DNA of 64,000 bases from Spirochaetota bacterium (lineage in GTDB: Bacteria > Spirochaetota > UBA4802 > UBA5550). The stretch is from NCBI GenBank assembly GCA_016933025.1, contig JAFGBT010000034.1, positions 104,122 through 168,121 of the forward strand, read 5' to 3'. The position numbers and the translations under genes were made by a program. The notes under the pieces were generated by a model that was not told the origin of the DNA, ran no database searches, and saw only the letters and a list, made by a program, of their open reading frames with translations. Shown piece after piece: positions 1 to 8,630 of this stretch; the stretch's first letter is position 1; each line of letters starts with the position of its first letter.

Positions 1-185
1 CGCCAATTATCATGATGAGCCAGAACCGTCTCGCCGATCGCGACCGCATCGAGGCGCACAACGATTATCTTCTTAACGTGAAATCGGAGGAAGAGGTCCG
101 GGCAATACTTGAACATCTTGATGCTCAGAACAGGGCACTGGCGGAAATTCACGAAATTCTTACTGCAAAAAAAAGTATTGATTAA
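1..185 (+). CDS. DUF1003 family membrane protein, C-terminal end (partial)
   Basis: The window opens inside a gene read in the frame starting at base 3 and stopping with TAA at 183-185. The 60 visible residues begin PIIMMSQNRLADRDR and run into a charged helix. This matches the end of DUF1003 proteins, where the second membrane segment is followed by a conserved MSQNRQ/LA-x-RDR motif and a coiled tail. DUF1003 proteins are small inner-membrane proteins of unknown function. The N-terminus and membrane segments lie outside the window. The family call rests on this short motif only. Confidence 0.7.
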   Translation, partial: PIIMMSQNRLADRDRIEAHNDYLLNVKSEEEVRAILEHLDAQNRALAEIHEILTAKKSID

Positions 186-382
186 TAACTATCGCTATGA
201 TACGAGCATGGTGATCGGGATTGAACAGCGGGATTGCCGCATGGAGTTAGATGCAGATTGCTGCACCTCTCAATTGCTCTCATAATGCTGTCGGTCATCA
301 CCCGGGGAGAGGAAAAATTTTCCATGGAGAGGGAGGATGATTCCGGTATCGGCTAATGCCGGCAATTGTCGCGTGTGATGCC

Positions 383-1603
383 ATGAAACGGCTTTTGACA
401 ACATTGATTGCGCCTCTCTTGATCTGGGGCCCACTGCAGGGGACGGGAGAGAAGGATGCCGGCGCCATACTCCGTTTTATCCACCGGCAGGGAGAGAAGT
501 ACCGGATCCTCACCGAGGTGAACGAGGACGTCTATATCAACGGGGCACATTCCCACGCCTCGAACATACTGAATAAAGTCGCGGTCGATACCCTGGAGGC
601 GAAAGACGGAGCAGGACATCTCGCGTGCGGCTTCCGAATGTCCGAGTCGATCCGGGGACGGTTTAACACCTTTTACCTTCGCGAGGACTACGAGTCGCGG
701 TTCTGGCGGGACGCGCAGGGCGTTTTCACCATCGATCCGAAGTACTACATGCCGGTGATTAGGAACGTGCCGCGGTTTCCCGCGGGACCCGTCAAGCCCG
801 GCGATTCGTGGAGCGGTGACGCCGAGGAGGTCCATGATCTCCGCCGCGGCTACGGCATTGAGAAGCCCTTCAAGTTCCCGGTGAAGGTGTCGTACAACTA
901 TCTGCGAGACGAGATGAAGGACGGCGTGCCGACAGCCGTTCTGAAGGTGGAATATACCACCTTCCACCGGGTGGCGTACGACCGCGCGCCGGCCAGGCCT
1001 GTGCCGGTCAAAATAACCGGCAGGTCAGAGCAGACCTACTGGTGGGACCCGGCGGCCGGCATGCTGCATTCATATCATGAGGAGTTTGACTACATATTTT
1101 TTCTCTCAAATGGGGGGCACGTGGAATACCGGGGTACCGCTGACGGCGTGCTCCTGAAATCCCCCGTCCTTGACAGGGACCGGGTCGCGGTGGAGCTCGA
1201 AAAAAATATAAAGGAAAAGAGGATCGGGGACACGGCCGTCAGGAAGGACGAGAACGGCGTGACCATTGTGCTCGAGAACATCCAGTTCCCGCCCAATTCA
1301 CCGGAGCTGACCGCTCCAGAGCGGGGGAAAATGACCCGTATCGCTGAGATATTGAAGCGTTTCCCGGACCGCGATTTCCAGATAACCGGGCACACGGCGC
1401 GGGTCGGCGACGAGAAAACCTCGCAGACCCTCTCGGAACAGCGCGCCATGGCGGTGTGCGATTTCCTCATCTCACGGGGGGCATTTAAAAAGACGAGGGC
1501 GGTCACGAGAGGGATGGGTTCGCGCGAGCCGGCCGCGGACAACGCCACCGAGGAGGGGCGAAAAAGGAACAGGCGCGTGGAGATAACGATTCTTGAAAAC
1601 TAA
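383..1603 (+). CDS. Secreted OmpA-like C-terminal domain protein
   Basis: A 406-residue protein. The frame is open from an ATG at 356, but the ATG at 383 starts a good signal peptide (MKRLLTTLIAPLLIWG), so I prefer it; neither start has a strong ribosome site. The middle, about residues 30-270, is an unrecognised beta-rich domain with many aromatic residues. The last 130 residues are an OmpA/MotB-type peptidoglycan-binding domain, with a Q-F-P-P-N-S strand, an ITGHTA turn, LSEQRA and a terminal NRRVEI. The usual Asp of the GHTD motif is Ala here, while the Arg of the SEQRA helix is kept. Diaminopimelate binding may therefore be altered. It probably sits in the periplasm or outer membrane. It is followed 30 bases later by the signalling genes but need not be functionally linked to them. 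Confidence 0.75.
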   Translation: MKRLLTTLIAPLLIWGPLQGTGEKDAGAILRFIHRQGEKYRILTEVNEDVYINGAHSHASNILNKVAVDTLEAKDGAGHLACGFRMSESIRGRFNTFYLREDYESRFWRDAQGVFTIDPKYYMPVIRNVPRFPAGPVKPGDSWSGDAEEVHDLRRGYGIEKPFKFPVKVSYNYLRDEMKDGVPTAVLKVEYTTFHRVAYDRAPARPVPVKITGRSEQTYWWDPAAGMLHSYHEEFDYIFFLSNGGHVEYRGTADGVLLKSPVLDRDRVAVELEKNIKEKRIGDTAVRKDENGVTIVLENIQFPPNSPELTAPERGKMTRIAEILKRFPDRDFQITGHTARVGDEKTSQTLSEQRAMAVCDFLISRGAFKKTRAVTRGMGSREPAADNATEEGRKRNRRVEITILEN

Positions 1604-1633
1604 CGGCAGTGTATACAGGGGAGGTTATGCATA

Positions 1634-2104
1634 ATGAAACAACCGCTGGTCAGGAGCAAGAAGATACTTTCAAACCGGTTCATACATCTCATCGAGGAGC
1701 ATTACGAGGATCTGACTCAGACGTTCATGACCGATTTACTGAAGCATCCGGAGACAACGGCCTACCGGGGCGCTGACAGGGACGAGATCTACCGGTCGAG
1801 CGTAATGATATACAAGGACCTCTCCACCTGGATATCCCGCGAATTCTCGAAGCAGAAAATCGAGGAGCGGTATGTGAAAATCGGCAGAGTGCGGTGCGAT
1901 ATGGGTATACCGGTCCAGCAGGCGATGAAGGGCCTTATCCTTCAGCGCAGGCATATCTGGCTCTTCGTCATGGATAAGATGTATGACGACAAGACCGATT
2001 ACATGGAGGCCCTGGAGCTGAACAACCGCGTCACCCTGTATTTCGACAGGGCGATGCTCGCGATGCTTAAGGGGTATACGCTGGCAACGGGACAGTTGCG
2101 GTAG
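1634..2104 (+). CDS. RsbRD-like N-terminal domain protein
   Basis: A 156-residue, all-helical cytoplasmic protein with no signal peptide, preceded by GGGGAGG nine bases before the ATG. The helical pattern, with HLIEEHYEDLTQTF at the start and a later R-x-x-MGIPVQQAMKGL helix, resembles the RsbRD N-terminal sensor domain. That globin-like fold is found at the front of RsbR co-antagonists and some histidine kinases. Here the domain stands alone, with no STAS or kinase part attached. It is the first gene of a run of signalling genes on the same strand (next start 26 bases on), so it may be a detached sensor for the cNMP/GGDEF or kinase-phosphatase proteins that follow. The family call is from pattern only. 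Confidence 0.55.
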   Translation: MKQPLVRSKKILSNRFIHLIEEHYEDLTQTFMTDLLKHPETTAYRGADRDEIYRSSVMIYKDLSTWISREFSKQKIEERYVKIGRVRCDMGIPVQQAMKGLILQRRHIWLFVMDKMYDDKTDYMEALELNNRVTLYFDRAMLAMLKGYTLATGQLR

Positions 2105-2130
2105 CCGCGACACTAATTCTCCATGCTTGC

Positions 2131-3147
2131 ATGGCGCGAAAAAGCATTAACGACATGACTCCAGTCGATAAAAATCTTAAGGCGAAACGGGATCTCCTCA
2201 GAGGAGTGAGCCTGTTCGCGACCCTGAAGGGCCGGGAACTCGGCGTGGTGGCCGCGAACAGCGAGTTTTACTCGTACCGGAAGGGCGACGTTATCTTCAG
2301 CGAGGGGAGATTCGGCGACGGGCTCTACGTCATCAGGGACGGCGAGGTGCTTATCACAAAACAGAGGCCCGATAACGAAACCATGACCATCGCCCAGTTC
2401 ATCGCGGGTGAGAGCTTCGGCGAGATGGACCTCCTGGAGAACAGGGAGATGACCGCCACCGCCCGCGCGGAGACCGACGCGACCATCCTCGTTTTCCCGG
2501 CGCGGGGCATCCGGTTCCAGGATCTCCTGTCACGGCATCCGGAGATCTCCGCCCGGATTCTGCACGAGCTTCTCGCTTTCACCGCCGGCAGGATACGGAG
2601 CACCAACAGGATCATATCCGAGAAATCGCCGTGGGTGCGCGATCTCAAAGAGCAGCTCTATCGCGACAAGCTCACCGGCCTCTACAACAGGACATACCTT
2701 GACGAAGAGTTTCCCAGGCAGCTGCCGGATTATGGCAGCCAGTCGGCAATTATCATGATAAAGCCGGACAATTTCAAGTCGATCAACGACCGATGCGGAC
2801 ACGAGGCGGGCGACAAGGCCCTGCGCCTGATAGCCTTCAGCATCCGCTCGCAGATTCGGGACGCGGACGTGGCCGTGCGCTACCGCGGCGACGAGTTTGC
2901 GGTCATTTTACCGGGAACCGGCGCCGAGGGCGCGGCGCGCGTCGCCGACCAGATGCGGCTGCTCATCAGCAGGCTGAATTTCGACCATATAACCGGGGGG
3001 CCGGGCTTCTCGGTGACCGTGAGCGTCGGCGTCGCGGCGTATCCGCTTCACGCCCCCGATGCAAAAAGGCTCGTCGGTCTCTGCTTCAACAGGATGTTCG
3101 GGGCCAGGGACTCAGGCGGCGACAGGATCGTAATGGAGGGAGAATAA
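2131..3147 (+). CDS. Cyclic-nucleotide-binding protein with a degenerate GGDEF domain
   Basis: A 338-residue soluble protein. Residues ~20-140 form a CRP-type cyclic-nucleotide-binding domain, with the phosphate-binding turn GESFGEMDLLENRE. Residues ~165-335 form a GGDEF domain. The signature is RGDEF, and an I-site RxxD (RDAD) lies exactly five residues before it. The first metal-binding Asp of the usual DxDxFK motif is replaced, however (IKPDNFK), and the C-terminal YxAKxxGRN helix has become FNRMFGARDSGGD. The domain probably binds c-di-GMP or GTP but is unlikely to make c-di-GMP efficiently. The next gene is a longer relative with an intact GGDEF domain, so the two look like a tandem duplication in which this copy turned into a sensor. 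There is no strong ribosome site, and translation may be coupled to the gene before. Confidence 0.8.
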   Translation: MARKSINDMTPVDKNLKAKRDLLRGVSLFATLKGRELGVVAANSEFYSYRKGDVIFSEGRFGDGLYVIRDGEVLITKQRPDNETMTIAQFIAGESFGEMDLLENREMTATARAETDATILVFPARGIRFQDLLSRHPEISARILHELLAFTAGRIRSTNRIISEKSPWVRDLKEQLYRDKLTGLYNRTYLDEEFPRQLPDYGSQSAIIMIKPDNFKSINDRCGHEAGDKALRLIAFSIRSQIRDADVAVRYRGDEFAVILPGTGAEGAARVADQMRLLISRLNFDHITGGPGFSVTVSVGVAAYPLHAPDAKRLVGLCFNRMFGARDSGGDRIVMEGE

Positions 3148-3149
3148 GT

Positions 3150-5300
3150 TTGCGCGGCGATATGGAACTATCGGTTGAATTCCTTAAGACGGTCGAGATC
3201 TTTTCTCTGCTCGAGCCCGATGAGATCAACCGCATCGTGAAGCTTTTCGAGCCGCTCGAGATTGACGAGGGCAACGTGCTCTTCCGCGAGGGGGATCCCG
3301 GCAACCAGCTCTTTATCGTGATGGGCGGCTCCGTGGCGAGCTCCATACGTCTCCCGGACGGCGGAGACCGCGAGATCGCGCTGTTCAGGCCGGGAAATTT
3401 CTTCGGCGAGATGTCCATCTTCGAGAATGCTCCCCGGTCCGCCACCTGTTTTTGCAGGGAAAAAAGCGCGTTGCTCGGGCTACACGAGAAGGATTTTTAC
3501 CGTATGATAAAGCGCGAGCCGGGGATCGCTACCAAGATCATGTACCGCATGCTCAACATTACGACACAGCGTCTGAGGGACACGGGCGAATTTCTCTCCG
3601 ACATGGTGCATTGGGGCGATGCCGCCAGCCGGCGCGCCATCACGGACGAGCTCACCGGAGCGTATAACAGGCGGTATCTTGATGATGCTTTGGCAAGCCA
3701 GTTTGAACGGGCGAAAAACGGGGGCATGCCGCTGACGCTCATAATGGTGGACCTCGATTATTTCAGGGCCATCAACGAAAGTTACGGACACGAGGCGGGC
3801 GATCGATGCATCGTCGAAGTGGTCCGTGTGTTCGGCCGCGCCATGCGGGAGGGCGACATCCTGGCGCGGTTCGGCGGCGACGAATTCACGGTGCTTCTTC
3901 CCGACACGCCGGCCGAGACGGGCAGGGGGATCGCCGAGAGTGTGCGAAAAGACGTTGAAGCGATGGATTTTCTCGAGCAGTACAGGGGGCCGGTAAAGAA
4001 GCTGACGCTGAGCATGGGGATCGCGTCATACCCGGAGCATGCGGATAACCTGAAGACCCTCAGGGAACGGGCTGACCAGGCCCTCTATGCGGCCAAGGAG
4101 GGAGGGAGAAACAGGGCCGTCGTGGCGGCCGGCGGCCTGGTAAAAAAAATGATAGAGACAATTCACGAAAAAAACCGGGTGATCGACAATATTATCGGCG
4201 CCATGCAGGAGAAGAACCACTTCCTTGTCCTCGGTCATAAAAACCCGGACGAGGACTGCATCGGCTCAATGGTCGCCATAGCCCTGATCGCAGGGAAGTT
4301 TTTCAAAAAGGCCCAGGTTTACATCAGCGAGAGCATGCACGAGCATTTCCAGTATCTGCTCGACATCTGCAGGCACAACGCCATCGGCTGCAGCGGCCTG
4401 GACGAATCGGCCGCCACTCCCGTTGACGCGATCATTATATGCGACACCCCGAAGCCCGCCATGATAGACGCCAGCGAGCGGATTTCTTCGATGCTGGAGG
4501 ACGGCCGCATACTAAAAATTGAGATTGATCATCATCTGGGGGCCGACAGCCGGTATATCGGCGACGAGGGATATCGGCTGGTGACGGAGGCAACCTCGTC
4601 GAGCGAACTTGTCGGGCTCATCGCCCTCAAGCTGGCGAAGCGGGAGGACCTCCTCAAACGATACAACATACTGAATCCCGTTTCGCGAAATGTTATCCTG
4701 TCGGTACTGACCGGGATCGTGGGCGACACCAACATGGGTCAGTTCATCCAATCAAAACGACAGAGAAGGTATTATGATATCTTCAGCAATCTCTACAACT
4801 CCATGCTGGCCACTGAGACGGTGAAAGAGACGAACTTCATGAATAAGGACGAGGTGTTCCATGAAATCCAGAGGTTATCGTCGCACGAGGCGCGGTGTTT
4901 TCAGTATATATCGGGGAAGAAGAAGTTTTCAAAGTACATCGGGTATGTCGTGCTTGACGCGAAAGACATGACCTACCTTGCAGGCGAGTTCGACCACGAC
5001 ACAATCGTTTCGGTAACGCGTTCCGTTGCTGACAGCCTGGCCGAGGAGAGCGGGCGGCTCGGCCTCGTGGCCTATGATGATTCCCGCATGTCCGGACTGG
5101 TGCAGTTCCGGCTGCGGCGGGGACACGACTTCAAGACTTTTGACCTGAGGAGGGTTCTTGATATCTTTAATTTCAACGAAGGCGGCGGGCATGAGGGCGC
5201 CATCGGATTCAGGATATCGCATGACCGTATCGGCGACATGGAGGGGTTCGTTGAGGAGCTGGTCGCGGGGATCGAGAAAACGGTCGCGGGTCTAGCATGA
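3150..5300 (+). CDS. cNMP-binding / GGDEF / DHH-DHHA1 phosphodiesterase fusion
   Basis: A 716-residue protein starting at TTG 3150, ten bases after GGAGG and two bases after the previous stop; an ATG at 3162 is the alternative. The longer open frame upstream is an Arg-rich shadow of the previous gene. Domains in order: a CRP-type cNMP domain (~15-135, with FGEMSIFENAPRSAT), and a GGDEF domain (~165-335) with VDLDYF, GGDEF at 242-246, an I-site REGD five residues before it and YAAKEGGRN. Then comes a DHH phosphoesterase (~360-510, with HxNPDxD from H363, DHH at 460-462 and GDT), and a DHHA1 domain ending with GGGH at 678-681. GdpP-type enzymes use PAS-GGDEF-DHH-DHHA1 to cleave c-di-AMP, but their GGDEF is degraded. 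Here it looks active, and the sensor is a cNMP domain rather than PAS. No membrane segments are visible. It overlaps the next gene by four bases. Confidence 0.88.
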   Translation: MRGDMELSVEFLKTVEIFSLLEPDEINRIVKLFEPLEIDEGNVLFREGDPGNQLFIVMGGSVASSIRLPDGGDREIALFRPGNFFGEMSIFENAPRSATCFCREKSALLGLHEKDFYRMIKREPGIATKIMYRMLNITTQRLRDTGEFLSDMVHWGDAASRRAITDELTGAYNRRYLDDALASQFERAKNGGMPLTLIMVDLDYFRAINESYGHEAGDRCIVEVVRVFGRAMREGDILARFGGDEFTVLLPDTPAETGRGIAESVRKDVEAMDFLEQYRGPVKKLTLSMGIASYPEHADNLKTLRERADQALYAAKEGGRNRAVVAAGGLVKKMIETIHEKNRVIDNIIGAMQEKNHFLVLGHKNPDEDCIGSMVAIALIAGKFFKKAQVYISESMHEHFQYLLDICRHNAIGCSGLDESAATPVDAIIICDTPKPAMIDASERISSMLEDGRILKIEIDHHLGADSRYIGDEGYRLVTEATSSSELVGLIALKLAKREDLLKRYNILNPVSRNVILSVLTGIVGDTNMGQFIQSKRQRRYYDIFSNLYNSMLATETVKETNFMNKDEVFHEIQRLSSHEARCFQYISGKKKFSKYIGYVVLDAKDMTYLAGEFDHDTIVSVTRSVADSLAEESGRLGLVAYDDSRMSGLVQFRLRRGHDFKTFDLRRVLDIFNFNEGGGHEGAIGFRISHDRIGDMEGFVEELVAGIEKTVAGLA

Positions 5301-8300
5301 AAAGGTTCAGTGCTATCCGGGAAAGACTGGCCTGCAACGGAGCGGCCCTGCCGCTGGCGGCGCTGTTCGTCGTCGCCGGATTAATGCCCCTCGGGGCGGA
5401 GCCTGTTGTTGTCGACGACTCGATCAGCACGATTAAATGCGGCAGGCATATTTCCTATCTTGAAGATCCGGCAGGCAGCCGTGTTCTCCATGATGTCATC
5501 GATGACCGGCGGTGGCGCCGGTCGGACCGGCTTTCAATTAATTTCGGATTCACCACGTCGGTTTACTGGATGAAGTTTACCCTGGATAACCGTCGGAAGT
5601 CGGTGGAGCCGTTGTATTTCGAGATTGATTATCCCATGATCGATTTCATTGATTTCTACGTGCCGGCTCCCGACGGTTCGTTCGCGAAAAAAACGGCGGG
5701 GGATCGGTACGGATTCGGACACCGGGAGGTCAAGGCCCGCAACCATCTGTTTATTCTCTATCCCTCTCCGGGCCTGCAGACATACTATTTCCGGGTCTGC
5801 ACCGGAAGCTCGTTGAATTTCAATCCGGAAATCTGGTCGAATGCCGCGTACCTGGAGCGCATCAATGTCGAGTATCCCCTCTTCTGGATCTATTACGGGC
5901 TCATGACGGCCATATTCCTGTATCATATTTTTCTTGTCATTTCAACCAGGGATATGAAATACCTTAATTTTTCCCTGTTTATTGGATCGTATGTCCTATT
6001 CCAGTTAACTCTGAACGGCCTTGCCTTCCAGTACCTGTGGCCCGGACGGATCTGGTGGGCCAACAACAGTCTCCCGTTTTTCATATCGCTCACTGTATTT
6101 TCGGTCAGCGTTTTTATCCGCTCGTATCTCGATGCCAGGAAGATGCACCCCGTGCTGAATAAAGTCATCCTGTACGGATGCATCCTCCCGAGCCTGGCGT
6201 GGACGGCCGTTTCGCTCTTTCTGAATTATCGCATAAGCATTATGGTTGCCACGGCTCTCGCAATAATCTGTCCCGCGCAGCTCTATATCTGCGGTCTTGT
6301 CGCCGGATACCGAAAATCAAGGGCGGGGAAGGTGCTGGTGATCGGTTTCTCGCTTCTTGTTCTCGGCGTTTCGCTCTACGTGCTGAAAACATTCGGCGTA
6401 CTTCCGACGAACATGATTACGCAGTGGAGCATACAACTCGGCTCGTCGACTGCGGTTGTCCTTTTCTCCCTCGGCCTCGCGGACGAGATCAACGTGATGA
6501 AACGGCAGCTCCAGGACCTCAATGAAAACCTGGAGAAAAAGGTGGGGGACAGGACCAGGGAACTTGAAGAGGCCCGCACGAGGCTCCTCGAGCTTGATAA
6601 GATCAAGTCCAGCTTTTTTACGAACATCTCCCATGAGATACGGACCCCCCTGACCCTGATACTCTCGCCGGTTGAATCGGTGCTCCAGAGCGGCAATGTG
6701 AAGGCGGTCGACGAGGAGTTTCTCAAGAACATACAGCGCAATGCGATACGGCTCCTCAGGCTTATCAATAATATCCTCGATTCTTCGAAGATAGAGGCGG
6801 GCAAGATGGCCCTCCGGATCAGGGAGGTTGACATTGTAAAGGTGTTGAAGAATTATATATCCACTATCCAGCCCGCCGCCGAATCCCGCGGGATCGCGCT
6901 GAGCATCGAGACCCTTAAAGACTCTATTACGCTCCATCTTGACATAGAAAAAATCGACAAGATATTCTATAATATTTTTTCGAACTCCATGAAATTCACC
7001 GACCGGGAAGGGAGTATCCGCGTGCGGATAATGGACGACGAGAAATGGTGCTATATCGAGGTCGAGGACACCGGTGTCGGGATTCCGTCAGGCCAGCTGC
7101 TGCGGATTTTCGACCGGTTCAGTCAGGTTGACGACCGGTCGACGAGGAAATATGAAGGGACCGGGATCGGCCTTTCTCTCGTCAGGGAGTTCGTCGACCT
7201 TCACGGCGGCCGCATCGCGGTCTGGAGCAGGCACGTCGACGACTATCCGGACCGGCATGGCAGCGTCTTTACCATAACGCTCCGCAAGGGAAGGGAGTAT
7301 CTCAGGGAGAGGGAAAACGTCGAGTATGATACCGGGCCGAGGCTGGATGAGCCGGGTTTTGAACGGAGGCGATTTGTCGGCGTGCGGGAGATGTATGATC
7401 ACATGGAACAGGCATCGGATGAAGGGCGGGATGACGGCGGCACCTTCAAGCATACAATCCTGATCGTCGAGGATAATGTGGATATGCGCAATTTCCTGGT
7501 ATCCATTCTTAAAGATGAATACCGGACGATTGCAGCACCGAACGGAGCGGAAGGCCTGAAGAAGGCTGTCGAACTGAGGCCCGACCTGATCGTTACTGAC
7601 GTCATGATGCCGATAATGAACGGATACGAGATGACGCACCTGATCAAGGAAAACCCTTCGCTCAGGATCGTCCCGATCATCATGCTCACCGCTATGTCGG
7701 AGCATGCAGACACGGTACGCGGTTTTGAATACGGGGCTGATGATTTTCTGAAGAAGCCGTTCAACTCCATGGAGCTCCTCGCGCGCGTCAGGTCGCACCT
7801 GAAAAACTACGAGTATGAAAAGATCATCATGGCCAGGAACCAGGAGATAGAGGCGGATCTCAGGACAGCCCGCCTGCTGCAACAGCGACTTCTTCCCGAA
7901 AAGATCCCCGATATCAGCGGGTATCGTTCCTTTGTGACGTATATCCCGATGGACCTGGTTGGAGGCGATTTTTACGACTTCAAGGCGGACGGTAATTCAG
8001 TCGAGCTCTTTATCGCCGACGTATCCGGCCACGGTCTGCCGGGCGCCCTGATTTCAACGATAACGAAAATCGCTTACGAGAACATTTCCGACAGGAGCTC
8101 GCCCGCCCGGGTGCTTGAAGTGCTGAATGAAGTCATCTGCCGATCGATCGTTGAAAGCAACTACGTGACGGTTTTTTACGGCCGTGTCGACCGGGAGGCC
8201 AGGATGATGAGCTTTGCCAATGCCGGGCATTTCCCGCCGCTACTGTATCGCCCCGGGACAGATGAATTTTTGGAATTGAACTCGAAGGGAAGCCCGCTCG

Positions 8301-8566
8301 GGTGGTTCCAGGACCTGGAAGTGGAGGAGTCGCAGGTCAAGCTCGCGTCCGGGGACCGGCTTCTCCTGTACACAGACGGCATAACCGAATGCATGGGCCG
8401 CGAACAGCTGCTTTTCGGGGACGAGAGGCTGAAGGCGTGCATCAGGGAGAACATAGGACTTTCTCCTGAGGCCTTTACGGAGAAATTAATGTCCGAGTTG
8501 AAAGATTTTTGCGGCAAAAATAAGTTCGACGATGACCTGTGCCTTATTGTCTTCGATGTGCTGTGA
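5297..8566 (+). CDS. 7TMR-DISM hybrid histidine kinase-receiver-PP2C/SpoIIE phosphatase
   Basis: A 1089-residue membrane signalling protein that starts inside the stop of the previous gene (ATGA overlap), so the two are translationally coupled. A signal peptide (~1-35) is followed by a periplasmic 7TMR-DISMED2 beta-sandwich (~40-175), seven membrane helices (~185-395), a coiled coil, a HisKA domain with H446 in NISHEIRTP, and an ATPase domain with DTGVGIP and GTGIGLS. A receiver domain follows (~717-835, phosphoacceptor D768 in TDVMMPIMNG, KKPF). The C-terminus is a PP2C/SpoIIE phosphatase (~860-1088) with GGDFYDF at 889, ADVSGHG (D908), NAGHFPP and YTDGITE. It probably links an extracytoplasmic ligand to dephosphorylation of a STAS-type anti-anti-sigma factor. 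No such partner lies nearby. Full-length, all key residues present. Confidence 0.92.
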   Translation: MKRFSAIRERLACNGAALPLAALFVVAGLMPLGAEPVVVDDSISTIKCGRHISYLEDPAGSRVLHDVIDDRRWRRSDRLSINFGFTTSVYWMKFTLDNRRKSVEPLYFEIDYPMIDFIDFYVPAPDGSFAKKTAGDRYGFGHREVKARNHLFILYPSPGLQTYYFRVCTGSSLNFNPEIWSNAAYLERINVEYPLFWIYYGLMTAIFLYHIFLVISTRDMKYLNFSLFIGSYVLFQLTLNGLAFQYLWPGRIWWANNSLPFFISLTVFSVSVFIRSYLDARKMHPVLNKVILYGCILPSLAWTAVSLFLNYRISIMVATALAIICPAQLYICGLVAGYRKSRAGKVLVIGFSLLVLGVSLYVLKTFGVLPTNMITQWSIQLGSSTAVVLFSLGLADEINVMKRQLQDLNENLEKKVGDRTRELEEARTRLLELDKIKSSFFTNISHEIRTPLTLILSPVESVLQSGNVKAVDEEFLKNIQRNAIRLLRLINNILDSSKIEAGKMALRIREVDIVKVLKNYISTIQPAAESRGIALSIETLKDSITLHLDIEKIDKIFYNIFSNSMKFTDREGSIRVRIMDDEKWCYIEVEDTGVGIPSGQLLRIFDRFSQVDDRSTRKYEGTGIGLSLVREFVDLHGGRIAVWSRHVDDYPDRHGSVFTITLRKGREYLRERENVEYDTGPRLDEPGFERRRFVGVREMYDHMEQASDEGRDDGGTFKHTILIVEDNVDMRNFLVSILKDEYRTIAAPNGAEGLKKAVELRPDLIVTDVMMPIMNGYEMTHLIKENPSLRIVPIIMLTAMSEHADTVRGFEYGADDFLKKPFNSMELLARVRSHLKNYEYEKIIMARNQEIEADLRTARLLQQRLLPEKIPDISGYRSFVTYIPMDLVGGDFYDFKADGNSVELFIADVSGHGLPGALISTITKIAYENISDRSSPARVLEVLNEVICRSIVESNYVTVFYGRVDREARMMSFANAGHFPPLLYRPGTDEFLELNSKGSPLGWFQDLEVEESQVKLASGDRLLLYTDGITECMGREQLLFGDERLKACIRENIGLSPEAFTEKLMSELKDFCGKNKFDDDLCLIVFDVL

Positions 8567-8592
8567 CCGGCGGCCTGGTGGCTGAAAATGCC

Positions 8593-8623
8593 ACGGGATG
8601 CCGCTCGCGGAGCGGCATCCCGT
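8593..8623. terminator. Long perfect hairpin between convergent genes
   Basis: A 14-bp perfect stem (8593-8606 with 8610-8623) closed by a three-base loop sits between the hybrid kinase and the convergent ssb gene. Neither side has a clear run of T, so it is either a bidirectional terminator of a non-classical kind or an mRNA 3'-end stabiliser. Confidence 0.6.
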
Positions 8624-8630
8624 CAAGAAT

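Noticed and set aside
2793..3149. Upstream extension of the cNMP-GGDEF-DHH reading frame
   Set aside because: The extension is Arg/Gly-rich and lies entirely inside the preceding gene in another frame; TTG 3150 has a proper ribosome site.
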